Shown in pieces: positions 60,471 through 64,000 of a stretch of DNA of 64,000 nt (positions are counted from its first letter, which is position 1; each line of letters begins with the position of its first letter). The stretch is from Burkholderiales bacterium. GTDB lineage: Bacteria; Pseudomonadota; Gammaproteobacteria; Burkholderiales; SG8-41. The position numbers and the translations under genes are program-made. The stretch covers positions 211,032 to 275,031 of the forward strand of contig JAIEPF010000007.1 of NCBI GenBank assembly GCA_019749945.1, given 5' to 3'. A model generated the notes under the pieces. The model had not been told where the DNA came from and did not search any database. It saw only the letters and a program-made list of their open reading frames with translations.

Positions 60471-60638
60471 ATGGCACAACCGAACTACGGGTTTGCAAAA
60501 CGGCAGCGCGAACTGGCGAAGAAGCAGAAAAAAGAAGAAAAAAAGCGGCGCAAGGAAGCCGAGCAGGCACCACAGGGCGGCGAAGCAGGGCAGGCGCCGG
60601 CAGCGGATCAGACGCCGGGCGAAACGCCGCAACAATAA
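60471..60638 (+). CDS. 55-residue basic small protein
   Basis: Starts at ATG 60471 with AAGGAG well placed upstream. The product is MAQPNYGFAKRQRELAKKQK followed by a highly lysine/arginine-rich helix and an acidic/glutamine/proline tail (APAADQTPGETPQQ). It resembles small betaproteobacterial proteins beginning with NYxFAKRQRELAKKxKKEEKRRR. Likely nucleic-acid associated by charge, but function is unknown. A terminator hairpin follows at 60662. Confidence 0.7.
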   Translation: MAQPNYGFAKRQRELAKKQKKEEKKRRKEAEQAPQGGEAGQAPAADQTPGETPQQ

Positions 60639-60661
60639 TCCCTCAGGATCACATTCCCGCC

Positions 60662-60685
60662 AGGACGCTGCGGCGTCCTTGTTTT
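60662..60685 (+). terminator. terminator after the small basic protein gene
   Basis: AGGACGC and GCGTCCT close a TGCG loop, followed by TGTTTT. Confidence 0.75.
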
Positions 60686-60776
60686 GAGCAGCTTCCTATA
60701 AAAATAACAATATAATCAAATACTTAGGTATGATAGACTGCTCCTGCCTCACCGCCTTCCGCATAATCATGGTCGT

Positions 60777-61697
60777 ATGCCATTTCCCGGAAAACTCTTT
60801 TCCCTGACGCTGGTTGTCGCTGTGCTGTGCGGCCTTGGTGCTGCCGCAACAGCCGCAGAGGTGACACGCCTCACCCTGCAGCACAACGGCGCCGCCCGAA
60901 GTTATGTCCTGCGCGTCCCGCCGGGACTGACCGAGCGCCAGCGGGTGCCCTTGGTGCTGGTGCTGCACGGCGGCGGCGGCAACGCCGAAATCACCGAACG
61001 CATGACCGGGTTCAGCGACAAAGCCGCGAAGGAAGGTTTCATCGTGGCGTACCCGGAAGGCAGCGGCCGCTTCAAGGACAGGCTGCTCACCTGGAACGCC
61101 GGGCATTGCTGCGGTTATGCGCTGAACAACAAGGTGGATGATGTCGGTTTCATCAGCGCGCTGATCGACCAGCTGATCCGGGATTACCTGGTGGATCCGA
61201 AACGGGTTTACGCCACCGGAATTTCCAACGGCGGCATGATGTCGCACCGGCTGGGCAGTGAACTCCCGCAAAAAATCGCCGCCATTGCACCGGTGGTCGG
61301 CGCGCTGTTCGGCGATGAAAAAACACCGGCGCAACCCGTGTCCGCGCTGATGATCAACGGCATGCTCGACAAATCCGTGCCGTACCAGGGCGGGGCGCCG
61401 GGCGGGCGTTTCCCCGATGCCTGGGACGGCACCCCGGTCAAACCGGCCATCGCGCAGGCCGAATTCTGGGCAAAAGCCAATCGCTGCGCAGATCATCCCG
61501 CCCAAACAGAACGCGGCCCGGTGCTGCACTGGCAATACCGCTGTCCCGGCGGTGCGGCCGTCGAACTGCACCTGCTCAAAGACACCGGCCATACCTGGCC
61601 CGGCGGTCAGCGGGGATTTCGCGGTGCCGATGATCCCGGAACGACGTTGAATGCCACGGAGGTGATCTGGGCGTTTTTCAAGGCACAAAGTCGATAA
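60777..61697 (+). CDS. secreted PHB depolymerase-family esterase (LpqC-like)
   Basis: 306 residues with a signal peptide (VLCGLGAAATAAE). The alpha/beta hydrolase signature is LVLVLHGGGGNAE (oxyanion loop, near 58), GISNGGMMSHRL (nucleophile elbow, near 145) and histidine in DTGHTWPGGQ. The family includes polyhydroxybutyrate and feruloyl esterases; specificity cannot be read. An AT-rich stretch at 60697-60735 carries the likely promoter. Confidence 0.87.
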   Translation: MPFPGKLFSLTLVVAVLCGLGAAATAAEVTRLTLQHNGAARSYVLRVPPGLTERQRVPLVLVLHGGGGNAEITERMTGFSDKAAKEGFIVAYPEGSGRFKDRLLTWNAGHCCGYALNNKVDDVGFISALIDQLIRDYLVDPKRVYATGISNGGMMSHRLGSELPQKIAAIAPVVGALFGDEKTPAQPVSALMINGMLDKSVPYQGGAPGGRFPDAWDGTPVKPAIAQAEFWAKANRCADHPAQTERGPVLHWQYRCPGGAAVELHLLKDTGHTWPGGQRGFRGADDPGTTLNATEVIWAFFKAQSR

Positions 61698-61722
61698 CGT
61701 GATAACGCGGCGCTTGTGCCGA

Positions 61723-61892
61723 CCGTTATCGGTGATCCCGTACCCTTTGGGCATCATCAAGGGCCGCTCCGCCTTCGCACTCATGAAGCAATTGTCAACA
61801 GGCTTCAGGACGCCAGGGCTTCCGGCCGCATCAACCGGCTGCTCGAAAAGAACGGGGGACCCGGTATTACTGTGGCGCCGCGCGCGAATTAG
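61723..61892 (+). pseudogene. remnant of a periplasmic amino-acid-type binding protein (SBP family 3)
   Basis: Two frames carry pieces of one protein. The first (61723 to about 61790) reads PLSVIPYPLGIIKGRSAFAL; the second (about 61787 to the TAG at 61890-61892) reads EAIVNRLQDARASGRINRLL then EKNGGPGITVAPRAN. The second part resembles the C-terminal helix of family-3 solute-binding proteins. The join needs a frameshift and there is no N-terminal half, so this is a fragment. Moderate to low confidence. Confidence 0.35.
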
Positions 61893-62062
61893 CCCATTTA
61901 ATCATCGGGTGAAAGCGGCAAGTCACCGCGATTTGACGAACTAATGGCCACAAAGGCCACCGGCTTTCTGCCGCGAGACGCGAGCTTTCCGATAAAGCAG
62001 CGCCTTGATCCCGCGTTGTTTGGTATCGTGGCCCGGCAGTCTTCAATCAAAGGGGGAGTCCA
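61893..62062. other. gap before the GlcG/HbpS-like gene
   Basis: About 170 bases, no gene. AAAGGGGGAG at 62049-62058 is the ribosome site for the next gene. No clear promoter boxes stand out. Confidence 0.4.
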
Positions 62063-62578
62063 ATGAATAAGATCTCAAAGTACGCCGTTGCTTTGATCTG
62101 CGTTGCGGGTTCGACCGGAGCGATGGCGCAGGGCGTGGTCAACCGGCCGCAGTTGTCGGCCGCGCTCGCGAACGAACTGGTCGGGGACACGGTCGCGATC
62201 TGCGCGAAGCAGGGCCACAAGGTGTGGGCGGTCGTCGTCAATCTCGACGGCGTGCGCCAGGCGCTGCTGCGGGGTGACGGTGCGCCGATCCATTCGCAGG
62301 ACAACGGCTATTACAAGGCGTATTCGGCCGCCTCGTATACGCTGGGCCGCAACGAGAACAGCACCAAGGAAGTCGCCGACCGGCTGGCCAAGGCGGCGCC
62401 GTCGACAGTTCCGCCGACGATACTGCCGAATACCAGCCTGGGGCAGGGCGGCCTGGTGATCCGCATGGCGGGCGGGCAGGTGATCGGCGCAATCGGTGTC
62501 AGCGGCGCTCCGGGCGGGCAGCTCGACGAAGCCTGCGCGCGCGAAGCGCTGGCCAAAATCCAGGACCGGATCAAATAG
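62063..62578 (+). CDS. GlcG/HbpS-like (DUF336) secreted heme-binding family protein
   Basis: 171 residues with a signal peptide ending GAMAQG. The family core includes VWAVVVNLDGVRQALLRGDG, YSAASYTLGRNENS, GGLVIRMAGGQVIGAIGVSG and AREALAKIQDRIK. HbpS homologues bind heme or sense redox stress; GlcG belongs to glycolate operons. Neither partner set is nearby, so only the family can be stated. A terminator follows. Confidence 0.87.
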   Translation: MNKISKYAVALICVAGSTGAMAQGVVNRPQLSAALANELVGDTVAICAKQGHKVWAVVVNLDGVRQALLRGDGAPIHSQDNGYYKAYSAASYTLGRNENSTKEVADRLAKAAPSTVPPTILPNTSLGQGGLVIRMAGGQVIGAIGVSGAPGGQLDEACAREALAKIQDRIK

Positions 62579-62632
62579 GCGCGAACTGAAATCAAGAAAA
62601 GCTTTTCCGCCTCACAAGGAGCGGGGCAAGAG

Positions 62633-62662
62633 ACGGGCAGAACGACGGTTCCGCCCGTTTTT
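62633..62662 (+). terminator. terminator after the GlcG/HbpS-like gene
   Basis: ACGGGC and GCCCGT form the outer stem, AAC and GTT an inner one; TTTTTG follows. Confidence 0.75.
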
Positions 62663-62991
62663 GTTTGTGCGACGCGGTCAAAAGCGTCTTATGGCGATGC
62701 TGCCAAATAAAATTGGCCACAGGCCAAACTTATCATTTTGTTAGATTTGACCGCATCCCGGCGCCACCACACCATTTGAAACAACAAACGGCCCGCAGCG
62801 CAATGCTGCGGCCTTGCGGACAGGGGTGTGCGCATGCGGCAGGCAGGGGACTACTGCAGCAACAGTGCGTTTGGCGCATTCAAGCGCCGCTTGCCTGCAT
62901 TTCTCGTGACACTTTATTCATTTCCCGTTCGTACGCCTTTGGTGATTTTCTTACCGGGCTTCTTCGCAAGAATCTCTGGAAAGGAATCGGC
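62663..62991. other. noncoding stretch with a hairpin
   Basis: About 330 bases without a recognisable gene. GGCCCGCAGC and GCTGCGGCC (62790-62814) form a hairpin with a short GCAAT loop. AAAGGAA at about 62980-62986 is the ribosome site of the following lipoprotein gene. Confidence 0.4.
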
Positions 62992-63447
62992 ATGAAAAAA
63001 ATACTGATTGGATTGTTGTTCATGATGCTTTCTGGCTGCCTGGGATATGTGCCGGGGCAGCAGTCTTACTGGGATGCGCAAGTGAGGGAGATGTGTGAGA
63101 AGGATGGGGGGGGTGACGGTGTATGAGCGCGTCATGATCAGCAGGAAAGATTCTCTATTCTTGTGGGGGCAAGGGCTTCCTCTCCCGACAGAGAGCACAA
63201 GGAAAGATTCGCTATATTTCTGGGAAATGACTGAGAAAAAAATCAGAGACTCTAACCCCAAGGTGATGCGAGCCGAAGACATAGTTAAGCGCCGCTCTGA
63301 CGGCAAAGTCTTAGGAAGATCTGTTCGCTATTGGAGAAGCGGGGGGGGATTTTCCGACAGGTTTTTCGGAGGCCACTAGTTTTATTTGTCCGCAACATGT
63401 CAATTTAAGCGAACAAATATTCTTGATTGAGGGGGGGCTCGAAATGA
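62992..63447 (+). pseudogene. small lipoprotein gene interrupted at three G-runs
   Basis: Starts MKKILIGLLFMMLSGCLGYV, a lipoprotein signal with lipobox LSGC and AAAGGAA upstream. The frame ends after 44 residues at a G8 run (63106-63113). With one G fewer it continues GGVTVYERVMISRKDSLFLW to RRSDGKVLGRSVRYWRSGG. A second G8 run (63341-63348) again breaks it; with one fewer it reads DFPTGFSEATSFICPQHVNL. At a third run (G7, 63431-63437) one fewer gives a TGA that overlaps the next ATG. The joined product resembles a widespread family of uncharacterised lipoproteins (WDAxVREMCEKDGGVTVYE). Disruption, phase variation or sequencing error are all possible. Confidence 0.6.
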
Positions 63448-63662
63448 CAAGTTCACTGTACGATCAAGCGACACTCTCTTTGGCGGCGTATGCAACATTA
63501 CGTAAGGGTCGAACGATTGATCAATTACGTGATCTTGAAGCTCAGGAATTTACAGCTGCGCAAGCAGCTCAATTCGCCACTCGTTACCCGACAGTAGTGA
63601 CTAGTTTCGATGATCCAGAGACTGGCTTACGCGACTCGGGTCGGACCACAGCAAGTGATTGA
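63444..63662 (+). pseudogene. truncated N-terminus of a lipase/RTX-type protein
   Basis: 72 codons from ATG 63444 with GAGGGGGGG upstream. MTSSLYDQATLSLAAYATLR, AAQAAQFATRYPTVVTSFDD and PETGL match the start of large class-3 lipase or hemolysin-type calcium-binding proteins. The sequence loses similarity after PETGL and stops 13 codons later, where a much longer protein is expected. Truncated, probably non-functional. Confidence 0.45.
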
Positions 63663-63716
63663 ATCAATTAATTTTCATGCCAAAAAAATAGTGTTTTCCG
63701 CTCTTAGAACGCTGCT

Positions 63717-63923
63717 TTACCCGTCAAAAATAGCCGTATAAGTATTCGCCGGCTCGCGCAGCGCGCAGACTCCATCGACTGAGTCGATATTGCGATGCCT
63801 AGCTTTCGGCGCCAGCTCGTGCTTGATCTTTTCGGCGAAGGCGTAGCTGCCCACCGCGATCGCCTCTGACCAACGTTCGTCCCGCCGCCAGTCATTGCGC
63901 ACCAGCGCCTCCTCGACCCACTG
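63717..63923 (-). pseudogene. C-terminal fragment of a REP-associated (Y1) transposase-like protein
   Basis: On the minus strand, from 63920: WVEEALVRNDWRRDERWSEA then IAVGSYAFAEKIKHELAPKA and LREPANTYTAIFDG to the stop at 63717-63719. RDERW..AIAVGS..F and the closing LREP are the usual C-terminus of RAYT/IS200-related transposases. The gene is cut exactly where the Tn3-family inverted repeat begins, so the transposon interrupted or deleted the N-terminal part. Confidence 0.65.
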
Positions 63924-63961
63924 GGGGTCGTCTCAGAAAACGGAAAATAAAGCACGTTAAG
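63924..63961. mobile_element. 38-bp terminal inverted repeat of a Tn3-family transposon
   Basis: The sequence begins GGGGTCGTCTCAGAAAACGG and ends AAAGCACGTTAAG, 38 bases. Tn3-family ends begin GGGG and finish ACGYTAAG. The element extends right, beyond the window. No second end is in the window. Confidence 0.8.
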
Positions 63962-64000
63962 CTCCAATTTCGCGCAGGTACTGGTACAACGTTTCGCGGC
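63957..64000 (-). CDS. Tn3-family resolvase (serine recombinase), C-terminal end, partial
   Basis: On the minus strand the last 13 codons read RETLYQYLREIGA and stop (TAA, 63959-63957) inside the inverted repeat. SRETLYQYLR is the helix-turn-helix end of Tn3-type resolvases/invertases. The rest is outside the window. Confidence 0.65.
   Translation of the reverse strand, partial: RETLYQYLREIGA

Overview
The window is about 64 kb of GC-rich chromosome from a betaproteobacterium. The evidence is the gene order rimP-nusA-infB-rbfA-truB-rpsO-pnp, the smpB / ratA-ratB / guaB-guaA / tadA block, several Bug-type tripartite tricarboxylate receptor proteins, a GTP-type PEP carboxykinase, and a ygfZ/ygfX pair. 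The sequence alone does not fix order or genus. Most of the window is ordinary, densely packed core genome; the accessory parts lie at 38.3-49.8 kb and after about 61.7 kb.

Layout. 0-8.6 kb: start of nadC (runs off the left edge), a membrane-anchored glutamate-synthase-like flavoprotein, clpB behind a near-consensus sigma-32 promoter, a structured intergenic stretch that looks like a small RNA gene, a PAS-PAS-GGDEF-EAL protein and a hydrolase-OsmC fusion. 8.7-13.8 kb: three orphan Bug solute-binding proteins around a thioesterase-PIN-TauD operon. 13.8-23.7 kb: a four-domain rhodanese, TSUP exporter and RhlE helicase operon, an HNH nuclease, a duplicated small membrane protein, a DUF1223 protein, a PHP phosphoesterase, a YciO-type protein, trpS and lexA. 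23.9-32.5 kb: the translation and RNA operon rimP to pnp. 32.5-38.3 kb: dksA, tRNA-Arg(TCT), tRNA-His(GTG), smpB, ratA, ratB, a DUF4124 protein, guaB and guaA.

38.3-49.8 kb is an accessory stress island placed between guaA and the arsC-like/tadA genes. Its left half, on the minus strand, is a chaperone-protease operon (cbpA, cbpM, ftsH, degP-like lipoprotein, hsp20) with two sigma-32-like promoters. Its right half, on the plus strand, carries a CBS-pair protein and a translationally coupled set: small unknown protein, retropepsin-like protease, inactive transglutaminase with a seven-helix membrane domain, and an ATP-grasp ligase. Decayed remnants border it: a possible nuclease-like gene on the left and a frameshifted superfamily-2 helicase on the right. 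The gene content resembles transmissible proteostasis and heat-resistance islands, in an unusual version that carries DnaJ-type chaperones and a predicted peptide-ligation module.

49.8-60.7 kb returns to core genes: arsC-like, tadA, an L,D-transpeptidase, an SDR, a GNAT, an NRDE protein, DUF4936, ygfZ, ygfX, two MFS transporters, a GST, pckG and a 55-residue basic protein. 60.7-64 kb is an esterase, a decayed binding protein, a GlcG/HbpS-like protein, and then an eroded end: a lipoprotein gene interrupted at three G-runs, a truncated lipase/RTX-like start, and a transposase remnant cut by the 38-bp inverted repeat of a Tn3-family transposon whose resolvase runs off the right edge.

A dispersed AT-rich motif (TTATTGATTTTATTGA) occurs four times between 2 and 29.4 kb, once inside truB, and is the most puzzling small-scale pattern in the core region. 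Positions, motifs and reading frames were read directly; family names come from recognising sequence patterns without database searches.
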